Source: Sphingomonas oligoaromativorans (GTDB taxonomy: Bacteria > Pseudomonadota > Alphaproteobacteria > Sphingomonadales > Sphingomonadaceae). From it: a stretch of 64,000 bases of DNA. The notes under the pieces were generated by a model. The model saw nothing but the letters and a program-made list of their open reading frames with translations, did no database searches and was not told where the DNA came from. Position numbers and translations under genes: made by a program. Every line of letters begins with the position of its first letter. The first letter of the stretch is position 1. This document shows positions 24,958-33,780 of this stretch, piece after piece. The DNA lies in the NCBI RefSeq assembly GCF_011762195.1, contig NZ_JAASQK010000008.1, positions 1 through 64,000 on the forward strand. The letters are read 5' to 3'.

Positions 24958-25838
24958 CGACCCACGCGACCGCCCGGAAGCAGCCGCCCGAGCCGGAGGC
25001 CGGAACGTCGGTCATCTGCGTGCGCGGGCTCACCAACAGCTTCGGCCATCAGGTCGTCCACAAGGATCTGGACCTCGACGTGCGGCGGGGCGAGATTCTC
25101 GGCGTGGTCGGCGGATCGGGCACGGGCAAGTCGGTGCTGATGCGCTCGATCGTCGGCCTCCAGCAGCCCGACGCCGGCGAGATCAGCGTCTTCGGCGAGC
25201 AGACGCGCGATCGCGGCGAGAGCGAGACTAAGGACGTCCGCCGCCGCTGGGGCGTGCTGTTCCAGAACGGCGCGCTGTTCTCGACGCTGACCGTCGCCGA
25301 GAACGTGCAGGTGCCGATCCACGAATATTATCCCGCGATCGACCAGCGGCTTCTCGACGAGATCGCCTCCTACAAGATCGTGGCGACCGGGCTGCCGGCG
25401 GAAAGCTCCAGCAAATATCCGTCCGAGCTGTCGGGCGGCATGAGGAAGCGCGCCGGCCTCGCCCGCGCGCTGGCGCTCGATCCCGAGCTGCTGTTCCTCG
25501 ACGAGCCGACCGCCGGGCTCGATCCGATCGGCGCGGCCGCGTTCGACGATCTGATCCGCGCGCTCAAGGATCTGCTGGGGCTCACCGTGTTCCTCATCAC
25601 CCACGATCTCGATACGCTCTATGCGATCTGCGACCGTGTCGCGGTGCTGGCGGACAAGAAGGTGGTCGCGGTCGGAACGATCCCGGAGCTGCTGGCTTTG
25701 GATCATCCGTGGATTCAGGAATATTTCAACGGCCCGCGCGGCCGGGCGGCCGAAACGTCCGCCGAGCGCGAGGCCGCCCGGAAACCGGCACCGGCATCGG
25801 CGGACGATGGCGGCGATAACAGGGGCATGACCGACTGA
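24954..25838 (+). CDS. mlaF: Mla-type ABC transporter ATPase
   Basis: A 294-residue ATPase. Walker A GGSGTGKSVLM (residues about 52-62), Q-loop LFQNGALFS (about 102-110), signature LSGGMRKR (about 160-167), Walker B LLFLDEPTAGLDP (about 179-191) and the H-loop TH near residue 218 are all present. The C-terminal 40 residues are Ala/Arg-rich and lack a domain, like MlaF tails that regulate the complex. Start overlaps the permease stop; the stop overlaps the MCE gene's ATG (TGATG). Confidence 0.95.
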   Translation: MTTHATARKQPPEPEAGTSVICVRGLTNSFGHQVVHKDLDLDVRRGEILGVVGGSGTGKSVLMRSIVGLQQPDAGEISVFGEQTRDRGESETKDVRRRWGVLFQNGALFSTLTVAENVQVPIHEYYPAIDQRLLDEIASYKIVATGLPAESSSKYPSELSGGMRKRAGLARALALDPELLFLDEPTAGLDPIGAAAFDDLIRALKDLLGLTVFLITHDLDTLYAICDRVAVLADKKVVAVGTIPELLALDHPWIQEYFNGPRGRAAETSAEREAARKPAPASADDGGDNRGMTD

Positions 25839-26785
25839 TGGAGACCCGCTCCAACCATGTGCTCGTCGGCGGGGTCGTGCTTGCGATTCTGGCCGTGGCG
25901 CTCGCCTTCATCGTGTGGATGAGCCAGGTCGGCAACGGCCATCAGCGCCAGTACGACATCTTCTTCCCCAATTCGGTGGATGGTCTGGCCAAGGGCTCGG
26001 CGGTCAACTTCTCGGGCGTGCCCGTCGGCAAGATCGACGACATCAAGCTGCTCCCCGACACGCCCGAGCTGGTGCGCGTGCGCATCTCGGTGGACGAGAA
26101 CACGCCGGTCCTGAAGGGCACCACCGCCACCGTGGCGGGCGTGGGCTTCACCGGCGTCAGCCAGATCAACCTCGGCGGCGCCACCAAGGGCCAGCCGCCG
26201 ATCACCGATATCGGGCCGTTCGGCGTGCCGGTGATCCCCACCAAACCGGGCGCGCTCGCCGGCCTGCTCAACTCCGCGCCGGAACTGCTCAAGAAGCTCC
26301 AGGCGCTGACCGATCGCGTCACCCAGCTTCTCGACGATCGCAACCAGAACTCGATCCACCACATCCTCGCCAATCTCGACACGCTGTCGACCGATCTCGC
26401 CAGCCAAGGTCCGCAGTTGAAGCAGACGCTCGCCAACGCGCAGGTCGCGATCAAGCAGGCGGGCGATGCCGCGCAGCAATTCGGCAAGCTTGCCGGCACC
26501 ACCAACGATCTGCTCGATCAGCAGGGCCGCCCGCTGATGACCAATCTCAACAAGGCGGTGAAATCCGCCCAGCAGAGCGCGGACAGCCTGAACGCGATGA
26601 TTAACGACGCGCGGCCGGGCGTGCAGACGCTCAGCAAGGATACCGCGCCGCAGATCGACCAGCTCGTCCGCGACCTGTCCGAAATGGCCGAGGCGCTGAC
26701 CATGACCGCCAACAAGCTCAACTCGGGCGGTGCCGGCGGCGTGCTCGGCGGCGGCCGCCTGCCAGACTATAAGCCCCGGCATTGA
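25838..26785 (+). CDS. mlaD: MlaD/MCE-domain substrate-binding protein
   Basis: A 315-residue periplasmic protein tethered by one N-terminal helix (VLVGGVVLAILAVALAFIVWM, residues about 7-27). The MCE domain runs from about residue 37 (YDIFFPNSVDGLAKGSAVNF) to about 120, ending in VGFTGVSQINL. MCE hexamers shuttle phospholipids between inner and outer membranes. The long C-terminus (about 150-300) is helical and Gln/Asn-rich with periodic hydrophobics, like the coiled tubes of longer MCE proteins. The start overlaps the ATPase stop. Confidence 0.94.
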   Translation: METRSNHVLVGGVVLAILAVALAFIVWMSQVGNGHQRQYDIFFPNSVDGLAKGSAVNFSGVPVGKIDDIKLLPDTPELVRVRISVDENTPVLKGTTATVAGVGFTGVSQINLGGATKGQPPITDIGPFGVPVIPTKPGALAGLLNSAPELLKKLQALTDRVTQLLDDRNQNSIHHILANLDTLSTDLASQGPQLKQTLANAQVAIKQAGDAAQQFGKLAGTTNDLLDQQGRPLMTNLNKAVKSAQQSADSLNAMINDARPGVQTLSKDTAPQIDQLVRDLSEMAEALTMTANKLNSGGAGGVLGGGRLPDYKPRH

Positions 26786-26796
26786 GGGAAGAGATC

Positions 26797-27387
26797 ATGA
26801 ACGTCCGCACCCTGTCTCTCGCCGCGCTGCTGCCCGCGCTGGCGCTCGCCGGCTGCGTGAGCTTCGGCCCCAAGCCGCCGCCCGAGCTGCTCCGCCTCGC
26901 GCCCGTGCAGACCATGCCCGCCGGGCAGCAGATGCCGCTCACCGCCGGCCGGTCGGTGACGGTGCTGGTGCCGACCGCACCGGCCGAGCTTGCCAACAAT
27001 CGCATTCCGGTGCGCAGCGGCACCAGCCAGCTTGCCTATCTGAAGGGCGCGCAATGGGCCGACGTGCCGGCGCGCCTGTTCCGCGATCTGCTCGCCGAGA
27101 CGATCCGCACGCGCACCGGCCGCCCGGCGCTCGACGTGCGGGATTATCATCTGGCGCCGGGGATGCGGCTGTCCGGCCGTCTCCATGCCTTCGGGGTGGA
27201 TGCGGGCTCGAAGCAGGTCGAGGTCGTCTACGACGCCACCATCCAGCGCGAGGACGGCCACCTCGAGACGCGCCGCTTCGAGGCCCATGCCCCGGCCGCG
27301 TCGATCGCGGAGGTGCCGGTCGCGCAGGCGCTGAATGTCGCCGCCAACGACGTGGCCGCGCAGGTCGCCGACTGGATCGGGAAATAA
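26797..27387 (+). CDS. ABC-transport auxiliary lipoprotein (PqiC/LptE-like) of the Mla system
   Basis: A 196-residue outer-membrane lipoprotein candidate. The signal ends in the lipobox LALAGCVS (Cys about 18). The rest fits the auxiliary lipoprotein family found with MCE transporters: a beta-rich region (RSVTVLVPTAPAELANNRIPVR) and a C-terminal helix (VAQALNVAANDVAAQVADWIGK). It probably connects the MCE protein to the outer membrane. The ATG at 26797 is behind GAGGGAAGAG; a TTG 15 bases upstream is unlikely. Confidence 0.88.
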   Translation: MNVRTLSLAALLPALALAGCVSFGPKPPPELLRLAPVQTMPAGQQMPLTAGRSVTVLVPTAPAELANNRIPVRSGTSQLAYLKGAQWADVPARLFRDLLAETIRTRTGRPALDVRDYHLAPGMRLSGRLHAFGVDAGSKQVEVVYDATIQREDGHLETRRFEAHAPAASIAEVPVAQALNVAANDVAAQVADWIGK

Positions 27388-27393
27388 GCACCA

Positions 27394-27414
27394 GGGGCGG
27401 CGCGCGGCCGCCCC
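27394..27414. terminator. Hairpin between convergent lipoprotein gene and pepN
   Basis: GGGGCGGC (27394-27401) pairs with GCCGCCCC (27407-27414) around a five-base loop, an 8-bp GC stem in a 36-base convergent intergenic gap. There is no T-run, so this is a structure-based guess at a bidirectional terminator. Confidence 0.45.
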
Positions 27415-27423
27415 CGGCTTGCC

Positions 27424-30021
27424 TCAGGCGAGGCTCTTGGAAGCCTGCTCGAACACATCCTTGCTGAGGCCCGGCGTCGCGACGATGCGCTCCAGCTCGG
27501 CCTTCATCAGCGCCGAGCGCCGGGGCTCGAAGCGCCGCCAGCGGCCGAGCGGCGGCACCAGCCGCGCCGCCGACTGCGGATTGAGCTTGTCCGCCGCGAG
27601 GATCATGTCCGCCACGAAGCGATAGCCGCGCCCGTCGGCCGCGTGGAAGGCGTACTGGTTGGCCGCGAAGGCGCTGACCAGCGCGCGCATCCGGTTCGGG
27701 TTGGCGAGCGTGAAGTCGGGATGCCCGGCCAGCCGCTCGACCGCCTCCGGCGTATCCTCGCGCGTCGACAGCGCCTGCGTGGTGAACCATTTGTCGAGCA
27801 CCAGCGCATCGTCCCTGTAGCGCGCATAGAAGGCGGCGAGCGCCGTCTCGCGCTCGGGCGCGGTGCTGTTGGCGAGCACGCCGAGCGCGCCGTTGCGGTC
27901 GGTCATGTTGTCCGCGCCCTCGAACTGGGCGAGCGCCAGCGCGGCCGAACCCTCGGCCCCCGCCGCCGCGAGATAGCCGAGCGCGACCGTGCGCAGGCGG
28001 CGCAGGCCCTTGGCCGACGGCGTATATTCGAAGCGGTTGGCGGCGGTGGCGGCATAGGCCGCGCGCCATTCGCCCTCCAGCTCGCGGCCGAGGCGGACAC
28101 GCAGCGCCTCGCGCGCGGCGCGGATCGCGGCGGGATCGACCTCGGCCAACTGGTCGCCGAGGAAGGCCTCGGTCGGCAGCATCACCGCCTCGCCGATGAA
28201 CGCCGCGTCGAGCGCCGGATCGGTGAGCGTGTTGCGGACCGCCTCGATCACCGGCCGGGTGTCGACATGCGCCCCTTCGATCGCGGCGACCAGCGTGTCG
28301 ACCATGAGCTGCTGCATCGCCTCGAAGCGGGCGAAGGGATCATTGTCGTGCGCCGAGAGGAAGGCGAGATCGGCCGCCGTGCGGTTCGTCTCCACCACGA
28401 CGGGCGCCGAGAAGCCCCGGTTGATCGAGAGGACGGGCTGTTCGTCGATGCCCTCGAAGACGATCTCGCCCGTCTCGCCGCCCAGAATATGGACCTGCTC
28501 GTCGACGATCGGCCGGCCGCTCTTCGCGCCGAACAGCGCGATGCGCAGCGGCAGCGGCATCGGCTGCTTGTCGGGCTGGCCGGGCGTCGGCGGCACGGTC
28601 TGCTCCAGCGTCAGCCGCGCGCGGGCGGTGCCGGGCTCGTGGCTCAGCGCGGCGCGGAGGCGAGGCGTGCCGGCCTGGCTGTACCAGCGGCGGAAGTCTG
28701 CAAGGTCGGCGCCGTTGGCATCCTCCATCGCCTTCACGAAATCCTCGCAGGTCGCGGCCTCGCCGTCGTGGCGCTCGAAATAGAGATCGGTGCCGCGCCG
28801 GAAGCCTTCCGCCCCCAGCATGGTGTGCAGCATACGGATCACCTCGGCGCCCTTGTTGTAGATGGTCGCCGTGTAGAAGTTGCTGATCTCCAGATAGGAG
28901 TCCGGCCGGATCGGGTGCGCGAGCGGGCCGCCATCCTCGGGGAATTGCGCCGCGCGCAGCACGCGGACATCCTCGATCCGCTTGACCGCGCGGCTGCCCT
29001 GATCGGCCGAGAATTCCTGATCGCGGAAGACGGTGAAGCCTTCCTTGAGGCTGAGCTGGAACCAGTCCCGGCAGGTGACGCGATTGCCCGACCAGTTGTG
29101 GAAATATTCATGCGCGACGACGCCGGCGATGGCGTCGTAATCGGCATCCGTGGCGGTTTCCGGGTCCGCCAGGATGTAGCGCGAGTTGAAGATGTTGAGG
29201 CCCTTGTTCTCCATCGCGCCGAAGTTGAAGTCGGAGACGGCGACGATGTTGAAGATGCCGAGATCATATTCCCGGCCATAGACCTTCTCGTCCCACGCCA
29301 TCGCGGCCTTGAGCGCCGCCATCGCATGATCGGTGCGCGGCAGGTCGGCCTCGCGCACCCAGATGCCGAGCTGTACCTCGCGGCCCGACATGGTGGTGAA
29401 GCGATCGCGGTTGGCCTGAAGATCGCCCGCCACCATCGCGAAGAGATAGCAGGGCTTGGGGAAGGGATCGTTCCACTCCGCCCAGTGGCGCCCGCCGCCG
29501 GCATCGCCCTCGCCCACCAGATCGCCGTTCGCGAGCAGCACCGGATAGGTCGCGCGGTCGGCGGTCATCTTCACGGTGTAGCGGGTGAGGACGTCGGGCC
29601 GGTCGGGGAAGAAGGTGATGCGGCGGAAACCCTCCGCCTCGCACTGGGTGCAGAGCAGGCCGCCGGACGCATAGAGCCCCATGAGCTGGGTGTTGGTCTC
29701 GGGGCTGATCGCCACCTCGGTCTCGACGACATGGGCATCGCCGGGAAGGTCGATGACGAGCTGGTCACCCTCGATCCGCCATTCGCCCTCGCCGAGCGCG
29801 CGGCCGTCGACCGACACGGCGCGGGGGCGCATCCCCGGATCGCCATCCAGCGCGAGCGGGCCGTCGCCGTTACGGACGACCTCCAGGCGGGCGCGGACGA
29901 TCGTCTCGGCGGCGTCGAGATCGCAATCGAGGCGGATGGTCGGCACCAGCCAGGCCGGCGGGCGATAATCCTGCCGGAGGATGGGCGCGGGCGGCGTTGC
30001 GATGGCGGAATGCTGATCCAT
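27424..30021 (-). CDS. pepN: Aminopeptidase N
   Basis: An 865-residue M1-family metalloaminopeptidase that removes N-terminal residues from peptides, mainly cytosolic. The substrate-anchor GAMEN (FGAMENKGLN, residues about 268-277), the zinc site HEYFH (about 304-308) with the downstream Glu in SLKEGFTVFRDQEFS, and the full-length C-terminal helical domain are visible. The length matches the family. The start at 30021 follows GAGGTTGG. It is divergent from an SDR gene by 54 bases. Confidence 0.97.
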   Translation of the reverse strand: MDQHSAIATPPAPILRQDYRPPAWLVPTIRLDCDLDAAETIVRARLEVVRNGDGPLALDGDPGMRPRAVSVDGRALGEGEWRIEGDQLVIDLPGDAHVVETEVAISPETNTQLMGLYASGGLLCTQCEAEGFRRITFFPDRPDVLTRYTVKMTADRATYPVLLANGDLVGEGDAGGGRHWAEWNDPFPKPCYLFAMVAGDLQANRDRFTTMSGREVQLGIWVREADLPRTDHAMAALKAAMAWDEKVYGREYDLGIFNIVAVSDFNFGAMENKGLNIFNSRYILADPETATDADYDAIAGVVAHEYFHNWSGNRVTCRDWFQLSLKEGFTVFRDQEFSADQGSRAVKRIEDVRVLRAAQFPEDGGPLAHPIRPDSYLEISNFYTATIYNKGAEVIRMLHTMLGAEGFRRGTDLYFERHDGEAATCEDFVKAMEDANGADLADFRRWYSQAGTPRLRAALSHEPGTARARLTLEQTVPPTPGQPDKQPMPLPLRIALFGAKSGRPIVDEQVHILGGETGEIVFEGIDEQPVLSINRGFSAPVVVETNRTAADLAFLSAHDNDPFARFEAMQQLMVDTLVAAIEGAHVDTRPVIEAVRNTLTDPALDAAFIGEAVMLPTEAFLGDQLAEVDPAAIRAAREALRVRLGRELEGEWRAAYAATAANRFEYTPSAKGLRRLRTVALGYLAAAGAEGSAALALAQFEGADNMTDRNGALGVLANSTAPERETALAAFYARYRDDALVLDKWFTTQALSTREDTPEAVERLAGHPDFTLANPNRMRALVSAFAANQYAFHAADGRGYRFVADMILAADKLNPQSAARLVPPLGRWRRFEPRRSALMKAELERIVATPGLSKDVFEQASKSLA

Positions 30022-30075
30022 GTGCCAACCTCTAGGCATGGACAGATGCGGTGACAACGGACACAGGCCCGAAGC

Positions 30076-30879
30076 ATGACGGCGATGCTGATCCTCGGGC
30101 TTGGGTACACCGCTTCCCGTCTGGCCGCACGCCTCGACGCGCGGGGCTGGGAGCTGCGCGCGACGAACCGCGACGGGCGCGGCGGGGCGATACGCTTCGA
30201 CGACGGGGAGGCGGTGCGGCTGGCGATCGCGTCCTCCACGCACATCCTCTCCTCGGTGCCGCCCGATGCAGGGGGCGCCGATCCGGTGCTGGCGCGCTAC
30301 GGGGCGGACCTTGCCCGATCGCCGGCACGCTGGATCGGCTATCTCTCCTCGACCGGCGTCTATGGCGACACGGGCGGCGCGTGGGTGGACGAGACCGCCG
30401 CGATCGGCGCCGGCCGCCGCTCCGCCCGCGCCGAGGCCGACGCGGCGTGGGGAGCGCTCCGCCCCGACGTGCGCGTCTTCCGCCTCCCCGGCATCTACGG
30501 CCCCGGCCGCTCGGCGCTGGAGCGGGTGGCGAGCGGCAAGGCCCACCGGATCGCGCTCCCGGAGCAGGTGTTCAGCCGCATCCATGTCGACGACATCGTG
30601 CGTGCGGTGATGGTGTCGTTCGAGGCGGGGCCGGCGGGCGTCTACAACGTCGCCGACGATCATCCCGCCAGCCAGAACGCCGTGATCGAGGAAGCGTGCC
30701 GAATGCTCGGCCTCTCAGCCCCGCCGCTGATGACGCTCGACGAGGCCGGCCTCTCGCCCGCCGCGCGGGGCTTCTATGCCGAGAACCGGCGCGTCGCGAA
30801 TGGCAAGGCGAAGCGGCTGCTCGGCTGGCGGCCGCTCTACCCGGATTATCGCCTGGGGCTCGCCGCCTGCCGCGCCTGA
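30076..30879 (+). CDS. NAD-dependent epimerase/SDR, YeeZ-like
   Basis: A 267-residue extended short-chain dehydrogenase-like protein. The nucleotide-binding site is atypical: LILGLGYTASRLAARL (residues about 5-20, GxGYxxS instead of GxxGxxG), which is characteristic of the YeeZ group. IGYLSSTGVYGDTGGAWVDE (about 93-112) carries a Tyr and DIVRAVMVSF follows at about 176. Function is unclear in the family. Its end overlaps the convergent EamA transporter gene by 34 bases. Confidence 0.85.
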   Translation: MTAMLILGLGYTASRLAARLDARGWELRATNRDGRGGAIRFDDGEAVRLAIASSTHILSSVPPDAGGADPVLARYGADLARSPARWIGYLSSTGVYGDTGGAWVDETAAIGAGRRSARAEADAAWGALRPDVRVFRLPGIYGPGRSALERVASGKAHRIALPEQVFSRIHVDDIVRAVMVSFEAGPAGVYNVADDHPASQNAVIEEACRMLGLSAPPLMTLDEAGLSPAARGFYAENRRVANGKAKRLLGWRPLYPDYRLGLAACRA

Positions 30880-31787
30880 AGCGCCACGAACAGCCCGCAC
30901 AGCGACAGCCCGCCGCCGACCGCCGCCTCCGCCGACCAGCGATAATTCTCGAACACCGTCGAAAGCAGCATCGCCAGCACCGGGCTCAGCACGCTGGTAT
31001 AGGCCGCCCGCCCCGGCCCGATCGCGCGGATCACGACGAAATAGCAGGTGAAGGCCAGCGCCGATCCGATCAGCCCGAGATAGAGCGTGCCGAGCCAGTA
31101 GCTCGCATGGGGATCGAGCACCGGCGGCCCGTCGATCGCCCACGCCGCCACGCAGTCGAACAGCGTGCCCCACGCCATGCCCCACACGATCAGGCTGGCG
31201 ACGGGGATCGCCTTGGCGGTCCTGGCGGCCTGCATGACGTTGGCGATCGACGAGAACAACACGCCCAGGAGCGACCAGCCGATCCCCGTCCAGATCGCCA
31301 CCTTGGCGGCCGGTGCAGCGGAAAGCTCGTGCGAGAAGAGCAGCACGAGGCCGACCATCGCCACCGCCGATCCGAGCAGGAAGGCCCTGGACACGCCCTG
31401 CTTCAGGAACACCCACGCGAACAGCGCATTGGGCACCACCAGCAGCGCGAACACGACGGCCACCAGCCCCGAGGTGATGACCCGCTCGCCCAGATAGACG
31501 CAGTAATAATTGAGCGCATATTGGGCGACGCCGTAGATCATCGCGAGGCCATGCTCGCGCGCCGTGAGCTTCAGCCGGGCACCGGTGAAGCGGGCATAAG
31601 CCGCCATCGCCACCATCGCGATCAGGAAGCGATAGGCCACCGACCAGGATGGCGGCACGATGCCGAGCTGGCTGCGGATCACCAGCCAGGTCGACGACCA
31701 GACCAGCGTGCAGACCATGAACGGGATCACCACCTTCGCGCGGGCGGAGACGCCCAGCGGGCGGGTGCCGGTCAGATGCTCGGTCAT
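30846..31787 (-). CDS. EamA/DMT-family transporter
   Basis: A 313-residue inner-membrane protein with about ten hydrophobic segments in two repeats, the drug/metabolite transporter fold. The first begins FMVCTLVWSSTWLVIRSQLG (residues about 23-42) and the second includes IALVFLG-like GTLYLGLIGSALAFTCYFVVI (about 230-250). The substrate is unknown. The ATG at 31787 overlaps the stop of the threonine aldolase gene (ATGA); the two may form one transcript. The C-terminal end overlaps the epimerase gene. Confidence 0.93.
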   Translation of the reverse strand: MTEHLTGTRPLGVSARAKVVIPFMVCTLVWSSTWLVIRSQLGIVPPSWSVAYRFLIAMVAMAAYARFTGARLKLTAREHGLAMIYGVAQYALNYYCVYLGERVITSGLVAVVFALLVVPNALFAWVFLKQGVSRAFLLGSAVAMVGLVLLFSHELSAAPAAKVAIWTGIGWSLLGVLFSSIANVMQAARTAKAIPVASLIVWGMAWGTLFDCVAAWAIDGPPVLDPHASYWLGTLYLGLIGSALAFTCYFVVIRAIGPGRAAYTSVLSPVLAMLLSTVFENYRWSAEAAVGGGLSLCGLFVALQARQAASPRR

Positions 31788-32791
31788 GTGCCCAGCGCGC
31801 GGATGGCGGCGGCGAGCGCGTCGATCTCGTGGCTCGGCTGATCCCACGAGGTGACGAGGCGCGCCTGCCCCTCGCCCCAATCATAGAAGTCGAAGCCCTG
31901 CGCACGGAGCGACGCGGCCTCCCCGGCGGTGAGGCGCAGGAAAATCTCGTTGGCCTCGACCGGCAGCATCAGGCGGCTGCCGGCCGCCTCGGCGATCGCC
32001 GCCGCGCCTGCGTTGGAGGCGCGGCCGTTGGCGATCCAGCGATCCCCCTCGATCAGCGCGAGGAGCTGCGCCGCCTGATAGCGCCCCTTGGAAAGAAGCT
32101 GGCCCGCGCGCTTGCGGCGCATCTTCGCGACGTCGGCCAGATCCTTGCGGAAGAAGATCAGCGCCTCGGCCGAGAGCCCGCCATTCTTGACGAAGCCGAA
32201 GCTCAGCGCATCGACGCCCGCCCGCCACGTCACGTCGCCGGGGTGGCAGCCGAGCCGCGCCACCGCATTGGCGAAGCGCGCGCCGTCCATATGGACGCCG
32301 AGGCCGAGTTCCTTCGCCACCTCGCTCAGCGCCGCCACCTCGTCGGGAGCGTAGACGAGGCCATATTCGGTCGCGTTGGTGATCGAGAGCGCGCGCGGCT
32401 GCACCTGATGCACGTCGGGCCGGATCGCCCGGCGCGCGGCGCGGACGGTCTCGGGCGTGAGCTTCGCGCCTTCGCCGTCGAGCGGGATCAGCTTGGCGCC
32501 ATGGGTGAAGAACTCCGGCGCGCCGGCTTCGTCGGTGTTGATATGCGCCTCGCGGTGGCAGAACACGCCGCCATGGGGCGGCACCATCGCGGCGAGCGCG
32601 AGGCAGTTCGCCGCCGTGCCCGTGGTCACCCAGAGCGCCGCGACCTCGGTGCCGAACAGATCGGAGAAGGCGCCGTCGAGCCGCTGGCTCAGCCAGTCGC
32701 CGTCATAAGCGGTGTCGACACGGTTGGCGGCGGTGATCGCCTCCAGCACGGCGGGAGCGACGGTGGCGGCGTTGTCCGAGAAGAAGCGCAT
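31784..32791 (-). CDS. Low-specificity L-threonine aldolase
   Basis: A 335-residue fold-type I PLP enzyme of the beta-eliminating lyase family, converting L-threonine to glycine and acetaldehyde (or the reverse). Seen: FFSDNAATVAP at residues about 3-13, GVFCHREAHINTDEAGAPEFF (about 76-96) and PLP lysine in DALSFGFVKNGGLSAEALIFF (about 195-215). It is coupled to the EamA gene by an ATGA overlap, which raises the possibility that the transporter carries an amino acid or its product. Confidence 0.92.
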   Translation of the reverse strand: MRFFSDNAATVAPAVLEAITAANRVDTAYDGDWLSQRLDGAFSDLFGTEVAALWVTTGTAANCLALAAMVPPHGGVFCHREAHINTDEAGAPEFFTHGAKLIPLDGEGAKLTPETVRAARRAIRPDVHQVQPRALSITNATEYGLVYAPDEVAALSEVAKELGLGVHMDGARFANAVARLGCHPGDVTWRAGVDALSFGFVKNGGLSAEALIFFRKDLADVAKMRRKRAGQLLSKGRYQAAQLLALIEGDRWIANGRASNAGAAAIAEAAGSRLMLPVEANEIFLRLTAGEAASLRAQGFDFYDWGEGQARLVTSWDQPSHEIDALAAAIRALGT

Positions 32792-32895
32792 GGCCGTGCC
32801 TTGGGGGCAGCGGGGCGCTCCGTCAACGGCTGTCTGTTGACAGCGGCGCTCCGGTCGTCGAGCGGGCGGCTGGGGCGCAACAGGAAAGGTACGGC

Positions 32896-33780
32896 ATGGC
32901 CATCGACGGCTGGACGATCGGGATCATCGGCGGCTCGGGGCTCTATGCGCTCGACGAGATCGAGGATGCGATATGGCATGATGTCGAGACGCCGTGGGGG
33001 CGGCCGTCGGACCGCATCCTCGAAGGGCGCATCGGCGCGACACGGCTGCTGTTCCTCCCCCGCCACGGCAAGGGCCACGCCATCCCGCCGACCGAGATCA
33101 ACGCGCGCGCCAACATCGATGCGCTGAAGCGCCTCGGCGCGACCGACATCCTCGCCATCTCCTCGGTCGGCTCGCTGCGCGAGGAGCTGCCGCCGGGGCG
33201 CTTCACCGTGGTGGACCAGTTCATCGACCGCACCATGCATCGCCCGGCGACCTTCTTCGGCACCGGCCTCGTCGCCCATGTGTCGCTGGCGGACCCGGTC
33301 TGCCCGCGCCTCTCGGCCTTCGCCGCGGCGGCGATCGAGGCGGCGGGCGGCGAGGTTTCCACCGGCGCCACCTATCTCGCGATGGAAGGCCCGCAATTCT
33401 CCACCCGCGCCGAGAGCGTCGCCTATCGCCAGTGGGGCGCCGACGTGATCGGCATGACCGCCATGCCCGAGGCGCGTCTCGCCCGCGAGGCGGAGCTGCC
33501 CTATGCGCTGGTCGGCATGGTCACCGACTATGACTGCTGGCGCGAGGAGGAGGCCGGCGTCGTCGCCACCGACGTGGTCGCGCAGATGCACAGCAACGCC
33601 GTCACCGCCCGCCGCCTCGTCTCGGCTTTCGCGAAGGCACTCCCGGCCGAGCGCACCCCGTCGCCCATCGACACGACGCTCGATCACGCGATCCTGACGG
33701 CGCCTGCCGCGCGCGACGGCGCGATGGCCCGGAAGCTCGACGCGATCCTCAGGCGCTTCACAGCCAGTCCCGCCACTTGA
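32896..33780 (+). CDS. mtnP: S-methyl-5'-thioadenosine phosphorylase
   Basis: A 294-residue purine-nucleoside-phosphorylase-family enzyme that phosphorolyses methylthioadenosine in methionine salvage. Seen: GIIGGSGLYAL (residues about 9-19), LPRHGKGHAIPPTEINARANIDALK (about 54-78), AISSVGSLREELPPGRFTVVDQFID (about 89-113) and the specificity loop MTAMPEARLAREAEL (about 186-200). Its stop overlaps the convergent CorA-type gene by 23 bases. Confidence 0.95.
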   Translation: MAIDGWTIGIIGGSGLYALDEIEDAIWHDVETPWGRPSDRILEGRIGATRLLFLPRHGKGHAIPPTEINARANIDALKRLGATDILAISSVGSLREELPPGRFTVVDQFIDRTMHRPATFFGTGLVAHVSLADPVCPRLSAFAAAAIEAAGGEVSTGATYLAMEGPQFSTRAESVAYRQWGADVIGMTAMPEARLAREAELPYALVGMVTDYDCWREEEAGVVATDVVAQMHSNAVTARRLVSAFAKALPAERTPSPIDTTLDHAILTAPAARDGAMARKLDAILRRFTASPAT

